Positions 25,901-39,039 of a DNA stretch of 64,000 bases are shown in pieces (positions within the stretch are counted from its first letter, which is position 1; each line of letters starts with the position of its first letter). The DNA comes from Polytrichum commune (Eukaryota > Streptophyta > Polytrichopsida > Polytrichales > Polytrichaceae). A program made the translations under genes and the position numbers. The notes beneath the pieces were generated by a model that saw only the letters and a list, made by a program, of their open reading frames with translations, ran no database searches and was not told where the DNA came from. The stretch is from contig OX485803.1 in assembly GCA_950295325.1 (NCBI GenBank), forward strand, positions 31,866,001 to 31,930,000, read 5' to 3'.

Positions 25901-28900
25901 GTGAGTGTTTTTTGCATTGCTTTAGCATTTTGGGACACCTCTTTGGCACATAATACCTATATTTTGTGGATTCCTCTAAGGTGCTACAACTTCGTTATGA
26001 AACCAACACAATTCTGAGCTCCAACTCTAACGTGAGCTAAAGCTCAATAGCAATGCAAGTATATCTCTGATCATATGACTTGATTCGATCAATACTTTGG
26101 ATTCAAATTGGGTTGCACCTTGTTCAATGCTTGGAAAATTAACTAGATGCCGAATGCATTTTGTATTGACACCAGCTAATCATTTGAAGTTAACCAAGTA
26201 TACCGTCCAACTTAAATTCCTATCAAAGGATTCAGAATGAATCATCTTAGAAGCACACTTACAAGCTCAAATGTGAAACTGAAGTGGATCAAAAGCAGAG
26301 TCACTTGTTTGACTGAATCTCCTTATTAGTGATCTTCATTTGTATACAATCATGTATATTGTGCCCTGTTGTAGGACACAAGTTGAATGAAATTCAAAAC
26401 TTTGGATTGTGTAACGAAACTTTTGAAGTGTCAGATTTATCTTCAGAGAATCTAATTAAAGTAATATATTGGTGGATTTTATCGTCAGCATGCTGCAGAT
26501 GAGCGTGTGCGGCTTGAAGAATTCCGTGCACAGGTACTTTCGTACCCTTCACTTGCAGATTAGTTAGAATTCTGTTTGTTTGTTGTTGTTCTGTTTGTTT
26601 CCTTTTCTGGGAACGACCCCAACTTTGTACGGACAATCATGTCGCACTCGTACTCTGAATGTGATTGGCATGTCTAGGTCCTATCAGCAGACAAAAAGCA
26701 ATGCAGCACGCTTTTGGAAGAAAACATTCAACTGGTAAGCTTCGAAATTTTTGTAGCTGTCAAGTTTTGTTCAATTTCTTGATGGTTCTCTCACCTATAA
26801 ATTCAGAACCCATGTGATGACATGATGTTTGCGACAGATTTTGGGCCTCGCAGAGCAGCAGACATTGTACACTTATCAGAAACAAATTGAGGATTGGGGC
26901 TGGCAGTTTCAAGCTGCTCCTATCTCAAAGGAGCTAAGCAAGGACAGGTGAGCCCACCTTGAAGGATTATTTTTGAGTCGCTTCACAAGTCAGGAGGTGG
27001 CTTGGATTAGGTCATAACTCTGCTTCAAGAATTACGAGAAGGTTCTTCCACTTTCATGATGTTCTGTGTGGTATGGTTTGCATGATAAAGCCAAAGAGAT
27101 GGGGGAGGATGCAAGTTCCACCTGAATTCTGTATGTTCCATCTTAACCCTTACTAGAATGGGAGTTTGTTTATATGGGATACGACGAACTGTATGAACCT
27201 CCAACAAGTATTGAATCTATATTTTATGCAGTCTTTGATATATTGAATCCATATTTAGCACAACCTTCAAAATAAGAGGAAGTGAAAATAATGGCATATG
27301 TGATAACGGTGATAAATAAACATGATATATTATTTGAGTCTAGTATTAGAGTATTCTAGTCATTTATGTATGCTTTGATTGGAACAATGTGTATGACAAT
27401 GGGCTAATTTAAGGAGGGTCACTTTTGATACTTTTAGCTAAAACTGTCAAGAAGTCATCTTAAACCTCTCTGTATGACACCTCCAGGCCCAGAATGGCCT
27501 TTTGGACCTTTAAGGTTAAAATTCCCTCCATTCCATTAATGGTACTGCAGGTACCATGCATTTTGGGTGTAAATCTCACTGCGGCGGATCTTGAAGAGTA
27601 CCTTCACCAGGTTTGATTTGAACATTTCGAGGATATTTTCTGATTCAGATTGGGCTTCAAGTGAATGTCATTCTCATGATTGTGGCTTGGAGCTAAAATC
27701 CTCACATGTCGATCTGGCTTGCAGCTTGGAGCAACAGAAGGCGCTTCTGTACCTCCCCCAGCTGTAATGAGGCTGCTGAATTTCAAGTCTTGTCGAGGTG
27801 TGTCACCTGAAATCTTTTGTTCCTCTCTACATCAGTATTAAAATCATTTGGTTCCTAATGAAATAGACCTCAAGTCTTGGAACCTCAATTTAGACTCGCA
27901 CACAAGTGCCAACTAACAAAATTAATGTGGAGGGTTACTCACATCATAGATAGAGGAAACTGTTTATGAGATATTCTTCCAACTCAATGGGACTTTTCTT
28001 CCAGAGTTGGTCCCCTATGATTTTTCATTAGTTGCTTTGCATACATACATAATAGTTTCTTTCCACTTGTGGTGGATGCTCGGAGGTAGTGTTTGAAATT
28101 GAATGAAGAGCAACCTTCTCCAATTCATTGAGGGTCAAAAACTTATTTGAGCACCTCTTGGCATGCTAAGATGAGTTTGACCCTCAATGTACCAATACAG
28201 AATGTTCTTCATTCAAATTCAAACACTACCTCCAAGCATGCACCCCAGGTTTAGTGAACATGGAAGGTGTCGTATGCAAAACAACCAACTCCTGACCAAA
28301 AGTCTATTGTCTTTGATATTTTTAATCCCTATTTGGCATTCTCTTCAAGAGCTTTTTGGAATTCTCTGAGTGGTTTCCTCAGGTGCTATCATGTTTGGAG
28401 ACTCATTACTACCTGGGGAATGTCGGCAACTTGTTAATCACCTCAAACACACATCTCTGTGCTTTCAGGTATAATAATTTATGCCCGTGATGTACACTCC
28501 ATTCATCATGTCCACATTGCACATTTTCTAAGGCCCAAGGCAATGGAGTTATTCTTTAATCCAACTGGAGTTTTGGTCAGGAGTTGGTTGTTTTGCATGA
28601 AAAAAACTTTCTATGTTCAGTAAGTTTTCGGTGCATGTTTGGAGTCGGCGTGGAGGTTTGCAAGAAGAACATCCTATATCGGTTCATGGAGTCTGTGTGG
28701 ATGTTCAAACGGATATAGAATGTTCTTCGTTCAAACCTCCACATTGACTCCAAGCACGTACCAAAACTTACCATACATGGAAAGGTTTATATCCAAGACA
28801 ACCCATTCCTAACCAAAACTTCCAATAAATAATGGATATCTCTAATGTATACCCAAAAGGAACACTTACCCTAAAACTGACGCTTTGTACTACAGTAGCA

Positions 28901-29251
28901 CAATTGCTGGCTTCAAGTCTATGATTATAGTACAAAGTGTATGTTTAGGTTTTGGGTATGCCTACCCTAGTGGGTACTGGATACATTCTACATCTTTGAA
29001 ACCTCAACCACATTCAGGTAATTTTATTAACAATGCCTTGTGTGCAGTGCGCACATGGTCGTCCCACAATGGTTCCCCTTGTTAATCTTCGAAGCTTGCG
29101 CCGCCAATTTAAACCTAGCCCAGTATTATCAAACCAAGCACAGCTCGAAATGCAATTTAATAGCGAGGCAGGATGGCATAAATTGAAAGGCCATTCTGTT
29201 TCCTTGCTGCGAGCACGTGAGCGACTCCTTCACACAAAGCCATCTACTTGA
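19945..29251 (+). CDS. MLH3: DNA mismatch repair protein MLH3 (MutL homologue)
   Basis: MLH3 pairs with MLH1 as MutL-gamma in the nucleus and nicks DNA in meiotic crossover formation and mismatch repair. Exons: 19945-20070, 20199-20250, 20457-20504, 20993-21147, 21374-21431, 21611-21668, 21841-21927, 22190-22355, 22466-22481, 22683-22906, 23187-23262, 23373-24239, 24874-25010, 25703-25900, 26489-26533, 26678-26734, 26838-26947, 27487-27610, 27725-27797, 28383-28468, 29048-29251. These add to 2967 nt in one frame (988 aa). N-terminal GHKL ATPase motifs: EELVCNSLDAGA with N34, EDDGHGIS, and GFRGEAL at 94-100. The large exon 12 is the variable linker. The C-terminal endonuclease motif DQHA(x)2E(x)4E is intact as DQHAADERVRLE at 755-766, with SCRGAIMFGD near 889 and CAHGRP at 922. 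The fourth intron starts with GC (AAG|GCAAGT). Exon 9 is only 16 nt. The ATG chosen begins the conserved MLH N-terminus. Confidence 0.97.
20583..20900 (+). mobile_element. Foldback MITE-like element F, copy 1 (MLH3 intron 3)
   Basis: About 315 bp with inverted ends: left TTTTAGGCAGGAGTTG-like, right CTTGCGACCAAAAGTC. Internally it carries CACTACCTCCAAGCATGCAC and its inverse upstream (GGTGCATGTTCAGAAGTAGT). No coding capacity. Same family as the copies at 25.2, 28.0 and 28.57 kb. Confidence 0.7.
24340..24675 (+). repeat. Dispersed intronic repeat family R1, copy 2
   Basis: Shares ordered blocks with 5690-6010 and 29605-30080 (GATGATTAGCAACCC, AATGATCATATAGG, CCAATTATGTTGACT, GAGCACGTAGTCTAATCTC, GGTGTTCATTCTTAGA). 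It lies in MLH3 intron 12, shortly after the largest exon. Confidence 0.6.
25195..25515 (+). mobile_element. Foldback MITE-like element F, copy 2 (MLH3 intron 13)
   Basis: Inverted ends GACTTTCTGTCGGGAGTTGG and CAACTCCTGACCAAGAGTC are reverse complements with few mismatches. Inner inverted blocks are GGTGCATGCTTGGAGT and CTCCAAGCATGCACC. Same orientation as the other three copies. Confidence 0.75.
27985..28306 (+). mobile_element. Foldback MITE-like element F, copy 3 (MLH3 intron 19)
   Basis: Begins GACTTTTCTTCCAGAGTTGG and ends CAACCAACTCCTGACCAAAA. Inner inverted blocks (GGAGGTAGTGTTTGAA; TTCAAACACTACCTCC) and the paired CAATTCATTGAGGGTCAAA / TTTGACCCTCAATG make the whole element nearly palindromic. 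It lies in intron 19 upstream of exon 20. Confidence 0.75.
28569..28820 (+). mobile_element. Foldback MITE-like element F, copy 4 (MLH3 intron 20)
   Basis: Ends AGTTTTGGTCAGGAGTTGG and CCATTCCTAACCAAAACT are inverted repeats of about 18 bp. Inner arms GTGGAGGTTTGCAAGAAGAA and GAATGTTCTTCGTTCAAAC also pair. It is the shortest copy and the one with the cleanest terminal repeats. No convincing target-site duplication is visible. Confidence 0.75.
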
Positions 29252-29604
29252 TGTCTCACTGTATATTGCATTGCCAAATTGGGGCAAACTTCAAAGGAAG
29301 AATCTATTTGTTATGATATGCACATTGATTAAGGCAAACTGTCTAGTGTTTGACTTCTGCGAAATTTTACTGGAGAATTGGAGGACTAGTTGATTTATTA
29401 CATGACCACATTCCTTCCTAATAATATGAAATGGTATAACTTGAAATTGGTTATTTTGAGAACCAAGCAGGTTCACTCTGATTTCCGAATTCAATGATTT
29501 TGATTTATGGTAGTGCTCTATGAGTCTGCGAATGTTTTATTCAGTTCCTTTTCTAGTAAGGTAGATTGGTTTTTTGGCTTCCCAATTTACCCTCTTGGTT
29601 ATTG

Positions 29605-30080
29605 AAGATGTGACCAGTACAAGGTGATTAGCAAATCCAAATCAAGGCTGGAGCCATTCTCCTCTCAATTTCTTGAGGTCTAATGGATATTTTAACATTA
29701 TCAAAGTGAAAACTTTCTTTCTTACATGATTATATTGGTCCCTCCAATTATGTTGACTTTTGAACCTACAATAGTTTGAAATTTTTGAGCACATACATTA
29801 AACTCTTCTTAAGACATGTCTTTGTTATGTTTGTTCTTAGATCAGTAGCTTAGTTCATCTTTATTCTATTTCATATATGTCCGAGGATCTGCACAGCCCT
29901 AGATTTATGTGCTATTTATCTATTTTTATTCTTTATACTATTTTTAGTTACTGGAGAATATTTTTATCCAAGATTTTTAGGACAGGAAGGAGTAAGTCTC
30001 GCTGCACTAAGTAACCACCCACCACTTAAATATAGGTGTCTGAATAAGACTAGAGACCGAATTAGGCCTGCTTAAGGTAG
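29605..30080 (+). repeat. Dispersed intronic-type repeat family R1, copy 3, interrupted
   Basis: The first part (29605-29840) matches 24340-24610 block for block. The tail (ACCACTTAAATATAGGTGTC, GAATTAGGCCTGCTTAAG) resumes near 30015. The roughly 170 bp between them has no counterpart in the other copies, which looks like an insertion into the repeat. Located 350 bp past the MLH3 stop. Confidence 0.55.
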
Positions 30081-33022
30081 ATGAGGCTAATGTTGAAACC
30101 TCCAGCTTTGAAATCATCCAGCTGATGGGTTTGATCATTAGAAGCTTGAGCAGGTTAGCAATGTTTCGACAATTTGACAATCAGGACATTCAAATTTCAA
30201 GTGATGGAGTATCTACTGTACATTTTGGAACTTTGGATTGACAATGTCGCTGCATGGATGGTCATACAACCCTGCTCCAGAGTTCCACAAAAGTTGGCAG
30301 TCGACGATGGCATGCTGAAGGGACGGTTCAGAATTCGCCCAGGAGATCATGTTAAATTCATTTGCATTGGTGGACCAGGCTGCAACAGAATAAGCCAAAA
30401 CAAATTTTAAAAAAAAAGTAGCCCTGACCGTTCTTGCTACATTTTGAGGTTGTTATAAGTAGAGGCAAGTTGTCTGAGCGGAAATTGGAGCCTGGCAAAG
30501 CGATAGAGCCTTCAATGATATCAGGTTCATCGTTACGTACATGATGGCTTCGTACACTTGAGTCTATGGATCAAATGCACTTGGCTAGCAGCCACACACA
30601 TGAAAATTTCTTGCAGGCTTTTATTTGTCTCTTGAATGACTCGTACCCCAGGTAGATTTGAACTTTTGCAGACGCATTTAATTTCTCCTGATATGCCATG
30701 CCATTGTTACTACTGTTAGGTGCTTCCAGGTTCATCCTCTTATTTATGCCAAACTATAACTTCCACGGCATCGAATTTCAACCAATATGGAATGACAAAT
30801 GGCTATAATTCAGGAAAATTTACTAACCTCAAACTGAGGCAGAAACCACACTGTACTACGATAATAGGAGTTTTGAGGTTATACAACATATATACAAAAG
30901 TCTCCAGCAAGTGTACGTTTAGGGTTTAGTGTCTGCAACAAGTCGTAATTTTGTGACCAAACGACTGTAATGTTGAACTTGTTCAGACAATTGACTCAAT
31001 AATATAACAACTCCATTGACTAAAAGAGTGCTAGATTTACATATTTGCCTTTGACAAGTCAACTTAGAACACACATCTGTACCATTCAAGACTCCAAAAA
31101 CCATTGCTAATGTTTGGCTGCTTACTCAACCATATTGATCTTCTAAATGACCTAAGTTAAGGTAGATGAGGCTAATTCGGTTAGCTTCCTTAATTGGACG
31201 TCTATTTTTGTCTCTTAATTAATCACTCTAATATGGTGGGTGAGTAATACATGGTGATTTAGCCGCCATCTTGGTGATATTTGGGTTTGTCACCATTGCA
31301 AAATTAAACTACACCTAGCATCCTCCATAATAAGGAGTGTTATTCACTGAGTTATGACACACTTGATTTTTATGGAGGAGGTGGGCAAATTAGGAGGCAC
31401 CATGTGGCTGTGAAGTGCTAACCAACTTGTATTGTGGGTATTCTTACCCGTGACCACTTTAGAGACATGAGACATCCAATATTGACATTAAACTTGGTTT
31501 TCATTGGCAAACGATCCATGTGGGATATGCTACTGATGTTGTTCACTTACACAACATTGAATGATAAAAGAATTTCCCTCTATAACACTAGATTGGGAAG
31601 CATAAAATCTTTGATTCCGGAGCCTAGATCAACACCTTCCTCGACTCTAATTCCATTGATTTCAATTTTTTTTGGTTCTAATTGCTAACTTGCTCAAGCT
31701 CGAATCATGACAACCCGACATTTTGACAAATTCAAACTAGCATATGCATTTGTTAACAAAACCGGTTGCATCAATCCTTAAAGGTTCCAAGCTATCATTC
31801 CATGGTCTACATGATTTTTTTTACAAACTATCAACAAGCAATGAAGTTAGTATTGACTCGGTCTGTGAGGTTAAACCTAAATATAACATGACTAGTTATA
31901 AAGAGGAATAGAAAATATGGTTATGTGTGACAAAGATACATATCATGATAATAATACATGGTAAGTATTTAAATATAGGTCATTTGTATGGGATTCGTAC
32001 AAGTCCAAATCTCTTTGTATTGCATATCGGTCATGTTGGGAGAAACTATCACTATATTCGTTAATCGGAGACTTTCGAATGTCTCAAATTAAATGCAAAT
32101 GATTTAATAAATAGTCCAATTTCTTATTGTGATGACATGTATTTGTGTCAAATTGGTTAATGTTGCCCACGCGAATCTCTTTATTAAGTCACATTGAATA
32201 TATATTTGTGTTTTCTTTGTTCTTTATTTGAAAACCATGTCCTTAAGTAGTCTCAAAATCATGAAAAAGTCTCCAATTACCGAATTGATTTAGGCCCTAT
32301 AAGTGAGGTCTGGGGGTGTATGTGAGTGTATCTATGGAATACATACACTTGGAATTTCTATATTCATAAATTATAGCATGAATTATGGACTTGAGTCTTT
32401 TAGACATCGAATAACAAGAGGTGACACCAACTCATCCTAATAGAGGAGGGTGATACTACCTTGGCCCAAATCGTGGTCCTTCATTTAGATTTTAAATAAC
32501 AATAGGTAACACTAACTCATCCAAATAGAGGAGGAGGATGCCTCCTCGACCCACATGGGGCACATGGAGGAGGTCTAATGCCTACTCTGGGAGCCTAGGT
32601 GAAAATCCAAAACACAAGATTTGGCCAGAACTCAAAAATTCTCTCTTCTTAAAACCAAATCAAAAGGAGGGGGATTCAAATCATGAGTTCGTTTTAGGAG
32701 TGTGATGGAGAACTTAAATAATGATTTTGTGAAAGTTTTCGCAAAACTCACAATTTGAATCCTCCCTCTCGTCTCTTCATGGAAAATTTTGATATCTTAA
32801 ATAATGCATTGTAGGAAATTGGCTTATAATATTCTTACAATTCCGGAAGTTGAAATTGTAATTTTGATGCCCGTTTGATGTGGATTTAAAAAATAGATCC
32901 CCGTCTCCTTTTTTACAAGTTTGATACACGGGCCAATATTTTCTACATTAATAGAAGATTGTGAAAAATGATAGATTTTGATCAAGAAATGTCCAAACCA
33001 ATAAAAAACTAAACATGGGTTC

Positions 33023-33492
33023 AGCCAAGAGCCGTGACCACGAAATTGTGAGAGCCCAAAAGAAAGTGTCCAAAGGCCATCCCAACACACCTCCAAAATC
33101 ATGTAGTGTGGTCATGGACCCTCAAGTGTAGTGTGAAGTCATATGTGGCGGGGCCCTCAATCAAATTCTATTTCAATGAATTTCTATTCATGCAGGTCAT
33201 CACACATGATAAAATAGAATAAATCAACAGTTGTGAGCGTTCTCCCAGTTTGTGTTAGGCCTACCTCCAAGAGGTGGAGTTTTGAAAATAATCCAAGTAA
33301 CCGTGAAACATGATCCATTCGACGCCATGTAGGAATCCATGTAGACTTTACCATCCATCTTGCATTCACATACTATGTTGGTCCCTCAAGCGTAGTGTGA
33401 AGCGAACTTGGACCGGCTCCGCCTTTTCCACCAATGAGAGTGCTTGAAGTGTAATGGTCATGGGCTCTCAGTCTCGTGTGTGAAGTGGCCCT
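33023..33492 (-). mobile_element. Truncated inverted-repeat DNA transposon (non-autonomous), copy A
   Basis: This is the reverse complement of the 510-bp element at 54295-54804 along almost its full length (AGCCAAGAGCCGTGACCA, CCTCCAAAATCATGTAGTG, CCACCAATGAGAGTGCTTGA). At the right it retains CTCGTGTGTGAAGTGGCCCT. At the left the terminal repeat is missing, and similarity stops at GCCAAGAGCC. No coding capacity. Confidence 0.8.
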
Positions 33493-36400
33493 AAGTACTT
33501 GACTCGAATTGATAAGAATCCATGAGTTTTTCTCCTCGCCTTTCCATCCCTTACATCATATCCTATCCTATCTCACTTGGACCTTCCAAAAGTAAATAGA
33601 AGTGATATATCGGTAAAAAAAAACTTCTTCCGATGGTTGCCACTAAATACGGATTGTGATTCACATCGATCCAATAAAGTGAACTACTTAATTTCACACC
33701 CTAACATTAGGGCTAAAAGGCATTCATAGAGGAGTCCTTCAATTCTAAAGAAGATAGTGTGGCACATAACACATCCATGTTAGAGATGTCCAAGTTATAT
33801 ATTGAACTCCATGGTATAAGCAAATTAAGGTGTTTGCAAACTGATCATGTTAGAGAAATTTTGAAACTAACATACCATAAGGTTTGGTAGGATGGGGGAT
33901 TAAAATGACATATATCAGGGCCCCATAATATGGATGAGCACCATGGGATGACATCTCATGAATGTCTCTTAATCATTGATGACATTGCTCAATGGATGCA
34001 ATATGTCAAATTGGATGCGGGAAGGGTTCCTTACAGGTTTGTGCACTATGTTTGACTTTGTGACTTCCCAATGAAGGTTTGCTAGAGCTCTTTGGTGTTT
34101 TCCTATCTATGCAAACTCCCACCATCCTGCAAACTTGGCAAATGTTGATGGTTGATTGTTGAAGGTTGGATAGTAGGCGCCAGAGCATAGTTGCACTCCT
34201 CCGGTGCGCCCATCATCCCAAGTTTCATCTTTCCTGCTTTCAATCTTTTACTTGCTTGGTATATGGGTAGGGTTTAGGATTTTGAATTCTTGTTGTGATT
34301 TCTCAATTTTTTTGGGGAGCATCGTCGAGATGAACATCGGCATGAGGTGATCATGTGAACAATGCCAATTGCGACTCGAGGCACTCACTTCTAGTGAGGT
34401 TATTGGTCACAAACCAAATTTGCAATATTCTTGAAGTTGAAATAGTTCTTACTCGTTGATGCCTAAGCTAATCCATAACTTGTTGGATCTTGCGAATGTG
34501 CCAAGGGTGGCACATATGCAAAAGTCATACCACTACTTGAAGGTACTTATATCCTAGATTGACCTTTTCATTTCTTTGATATTCATAGTGCATGCAGGAT
34601 TAATTGCAAGCTTGAGGGGCTCAATATGGAGATTCTTCGAATGTAGATGTTTTGCCACTAGTTGATCCCAACCTTGAATCCAGAGTGTGCATGCATGTTG
34701 ACCTAGATTTTTTGGATCCCAACAAACTCTAGAGTGCATAGGAGAGGAGATTGAAATCCAAGATCTTACCCCTCTTGATGACTCTGACCAGCCATTGCCT
34801 CCACTTGCTAGTTCAAGAAGTGGGAAAACATTGATCATGTGATATCTAACATGAATTCCACATTGGTGAGTGCCGAGGTTAAGGTTAGATACTTGTTGGC
34901 CAAAGAGAAACTTAGGAAAGATCTGAAAGTAGTTCCCCTAGACGATTACCAACTTCACTTGAGGTCTTCGCACGGGTAGATCACTTAGTGCATTTTAAAA
35001 ACGACGTGCGGCATAATATAGAGAGGATTAAAATCATTTGAAATAAAAATTATAAAGGAATTCCAAATAATGAAGGGGCCATTAAATGTAGACAATCCCA
35101 TTATAAGTAAGTTAGATGGACATAAAACGTGGGCCATTATTTTTTTGTAAAATTAATATAGGGGTTGAAGATAAGGATCCTAGAAGGTATGTTTAGTATG
35201 GTATGTAAATGGGTTTAGGACTCACGGGGATGGATGATAATTGGGATTTCCGTCTGTCCAAAATTACTTAAAAGGAATATAGAGTACAAAAAATTGCAGT
35301 GACTTGGACAATATAAGTAATGGAAGGGTACAAACAAATGGGTCATTTTTGAAATTTAAGTAATTACAGGGAGGCTTTAATTCAACCCTTGAAGGTAAAT
35401 AGCCCCAAAACAAAAAACCCCCAGCCGCACGTGGTGTACAAAAATGCCTTAGAGTGATCTACCCGTGGGTCTTCGGACCAAAAGTTTGTGGGTGTAGTAA
35501 AGGTGTATTGTGTGGAGTATTGTAAGAATGTGGATCCACCATTGGAGACCATTTCAGGAACACAATCCACAACATGTTTGCCATTTTTTTAAAGTCACCT
35601 CATGTCTAGCATAGTACATATTTGAAATTGGTGTTGAAGAAAAAGAGTCTAGTTTAATTATCATACCCATCACCAGACTCTAAAGGGAAGTCTGTTGTTT
35701 TGACCGAATCTGACCATCAAGTAGCAATGGCTAAAGGCATTAAGATACTAAGTGCATTGAAAAAAACTAGTGCCAATGGAAAAAAAAAACATTTGTTGTA
35801 GTTGGGGATCCTAAATTGAAGGAAGTCAAGTCTTGTTGGGGATCTAATAGATAGCCATCGTGAGTGCTAACAAGTGAGTACATGAGCAAACTTGTATGCG
35901 CTAAACGTACATTGGTTCAAGAAGAGCCACAACTTATCAATGCGACTCAAATTGTGGTTGTAGTCTGAGCCATTAGCTCAATTGACTGTCACTGAGTTGA
36001 AGTCTCCGGGAAGCCCTATGTGATTCTTACTATGATGTGGAGGTGAACTCCATAATTATTTTCTTTGAGGAAATGTAGGATTACAGACCTCCAACAACTC
36101 AGTGAATTGTTTTGGGTAGGTTTTTAGGTAGAGATTGAGGCAATGTTTTTGGCAAATTGTATAGGTTGGAGCGTTGGGGTGAGAGTTAGGGTTTAATCTT
36201 TTTGTCTTGAGCATAGAAAGCTGAAGGTTGTGTATTGAGTGGTTTTAACCACTTGAACTTGAACAATGACCAAAATTGATTCATATTTGAATGTGTAATC
36301 CTAAACATACATTGTGATTGTTATTGGTTGTTATGTTCTAATGCTACATGTATGTATACAATTGTGTTTTTAAACACAATTTTTTGAAGAATTTGCACAT

Positions 36401-37330
36401 ATTTCTAAACACAAGCATTTTATCACCATTTCCATGTGTGTATGTTTTGAATGAATAGAGTGCATACTAGGAAGCTAAATTGTGTGCATGTTGTGTTGAT
36501 GTGTTGGCGTGTGAACTATGATCTTTTATGTGTAAGTGTTAAGTTTTACAAAAGATTAGCAAAAACCACAATTTGTATCTACTATATGCCCATGCCCATG
36601 AAGAATATAGGGTCCTCAAAAACAATGAATGTTAGAAAACTACTTGATAGTGGGGCCCACAAAATTTATCTTCTCCAATATAATACCCCCTTAAAAGCAC
36701 CTTGTATTTTCACACGTTCCCACTAAATACAAGGGAGTGACCCCCCCCCCATCACAACATTTCTTTTGGTCAAATTTTTTTCCAGCTCCTCCACATCAAT
36801 CCTATCTAGTGTGTATACTTTGTTGGTAACATTGTAACTTATGGTTTCAATAGAAATAATGCAATCCCCACCAATCCATTTGCTATCGGTGTGATCATAT
36901 TTGAATTTATTATGGCTTGGATGTTTTCATAAAATATTGCAGCATTATTTCAATAAAAGGATTGTGAAGATTTCCCCTGCCAGATTCTTTGTCTCGGGTC
37001 AAGAGTTCAACTTGCTACCTTAGTACCCCAAATGTATGCCCATTACACCGCTTCGTGGCTTGCAACCTCCCAACCCATAATGAACCCTCATCTACTCTAG
37101 TCAAAATGTTAGTAGCATTTCCAACTCTTTTGGCACTAGTTGGCTTAGTGAATGCTTACAAACAAATCATACTAAACCTCAACCTCTATAGTAGTACTAT
37201 TAAAAAGTAATGCACCACATTTAATACCTATCTACTTAACTTATAATTAATGGGATTGTCTACTCTTAATGGGCCTTTCATTATTTGTAATTTCTTTATA
37301 AATTTTATTTCAAATGAATTTCATCCTCCC

Positions 37331-37352
37331 TATATATATATATATATATATT
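37331..37352 (+). repeat. TA microsatellite
   Basis: A run of TA dinucleotides in intergenic DNA. A similar TA run occurs near 42915-42932. No gene context. Confidence 0.85.
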
Positions 37353-37639
37353 GAACAAACATCAATCTCTAACTGTTGGGGACAAATCACAGCCACGTTA
37401 GTAGGCCCAATTGAATCCAATACGTGGAAAGTTATTATTTTCACACATGACATGTTGAACCAAACATCACCCTGCAATGTAATCCAAGATTCATTCTACT
37501 AGAATGATGTTCTTGTTAGAACTCGTTGGCATTTGTTGTCTTGATGATGACAAACTCGTTGGTTTTGTATCAAGGAGAGTGCACCTAAGTTAGAGAGCGA
37601 CACATAATGGTTTCCAAAACTGACATTTAAGTATTATTT

Positions 37640-37715
37640 GGACAAACCACTTGTTCAAAAATAATAAGGGATGTGCACTTGTCGGGGTATAAACATCAAA
37701 CAACAATCATAACTT
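37640..37715 (+). repeat. Dispersed repeat, copy 2 (partner at 0.96 kb)
   Basis: Contains the core AAAAATAATAAGGGATGTGC followed by ACTTGT, identical to the copy near 970-995. The flanks (TTTAAGTAT, CAAACAACAATCATAAC) are weakly similar. Element type unknown. Confidence 0.55.
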
Positions 37716-39039
37716 CAAATGTTTATATTCCAAGGAAAGGAGCCCACATGAGACAAACTTGAATTCGGTCCCACGCTCAAAATTGGTTTGTGAAGTTGAA
37801 AGTGGCCACAACAACCGGGCCAGTAGGCGTAGGGATTTGGGCCATAGGCAAGATGATTATGGGTCGCACTATCCAATGGATGTGTGCTGTTAGCATGCTA
37901 TTTAATTTACATGCCATACGTTGTATATTCTATTTGCAATAACACGAGTGTCATACGATTTCCCCTTCAATATGATCTAATGTTTGGATTGTCCTACCTA
38001 AACCATCTCGATGTGAGTTCTTTATTGGGTCCTTGATACGAACACCCGCTTCAAAGTATTTGCATCTTACAACAATCTCCAATAACTGTGTCATTTCATC
38101 CATGTTCTTCTGTTTGTAAATGTCTCAAAATGCCCAAAAAGTCCCAAATTAACGCACCAAACCCATCATTCAAGTTGGAGTTTAATTAGTCCCGTCTTAG
38201 TTTTCTTTGTTATACATGTACCATAGTTTATGAGCCTGCACATGTGGCTAACTTACCAACTTATGTGCATTAATTCCCATATACCGTTTCAAGATCGGAA
38301 TCAATAATTCCAAAACCACCACCTAAGTACGTCGAAGATGTCTTCCGAATTAAGAGGTACCACTTGTACTAGCTGCCTCTTCCTGTTAGTTCCTGGGTCG
38401 AAAGCATTATTAACTTAAGTTAAGCCTGTAAGGATTGATGCTGCATTTGTAATTAACTAACTTTACGTGAGGTACGGTTTTACACATGCATCACATCTCA
38501 GGCTCATTAAAGGAGAAGCACGAGCCCTGCAAGTGCTACTCCTCAAACGCACTCAAATCTTCATGATCCACTTGAAGGTAAGTGGCAGGGTTTCGTCTTT
38601 CTTACCTGCCCTCTTCCTGCATTCCTTACCGGGCCCTGAGTTTAATATTAAACATCTTCTAGTGGATCTGTGTGCATCGGCCTTGCTTGTTTGTTTCGAA
38701 GAGTCAGGCTTCCCATGTGCCGAAGAAAGTAGGGTTTTGCCGCTCTCGGCCCAAGTTTTGGTTGGCATCTTCAAGCATCTTTGTGGTCAAATGTTTCCAT
38801 GTGGAGTGGAGTGGAGGGGGGGAGAGGAGGAGTTATCGCATAAGATGCATATGCCTCATTTCATCTAGTAACATAAGCCTTGCAATAATTTGCAGGTTGT
38901 GTGTTGATATGTTTTTAGTCGATGCAACACGGGGATTACTCTTGAAGACCTTGAATTAGCCAAGTTTAAGTTATTAGCTATGAGTCCGCAACAAACTTAT
39001 AGGGGTCAGCTCTTGATGTTGGATGGAAGAGAGGTACGT

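Larger units (their letters stand above)
29252..39039. other. Intergenic region, no gene recognised
   Basis: After the MLH3 stop I see no exon set that joins into a recognisable protein. Open frames of 60-95 codons are isolated and have no domains I recognise. The region contains repeat copies described separately (29.6, 33.0, 37.6 kb), a TA microsatellite near 37331-37352 and long AT-rich stretches. No tRNA, rRNA or array structure is apparent apart from these. Confidence 0.5.

Noticed and set aside
36741-36752. Homopolymer C run, and similar at 44469
   Set aside because: Simple sequence with no associated feature.
38467-38959. Overlapping plus and minus frames of 73-133 codons
   Set aside because: No domain, no consistent splice context and low-complexity composition; chance frames in intergenic DNA.
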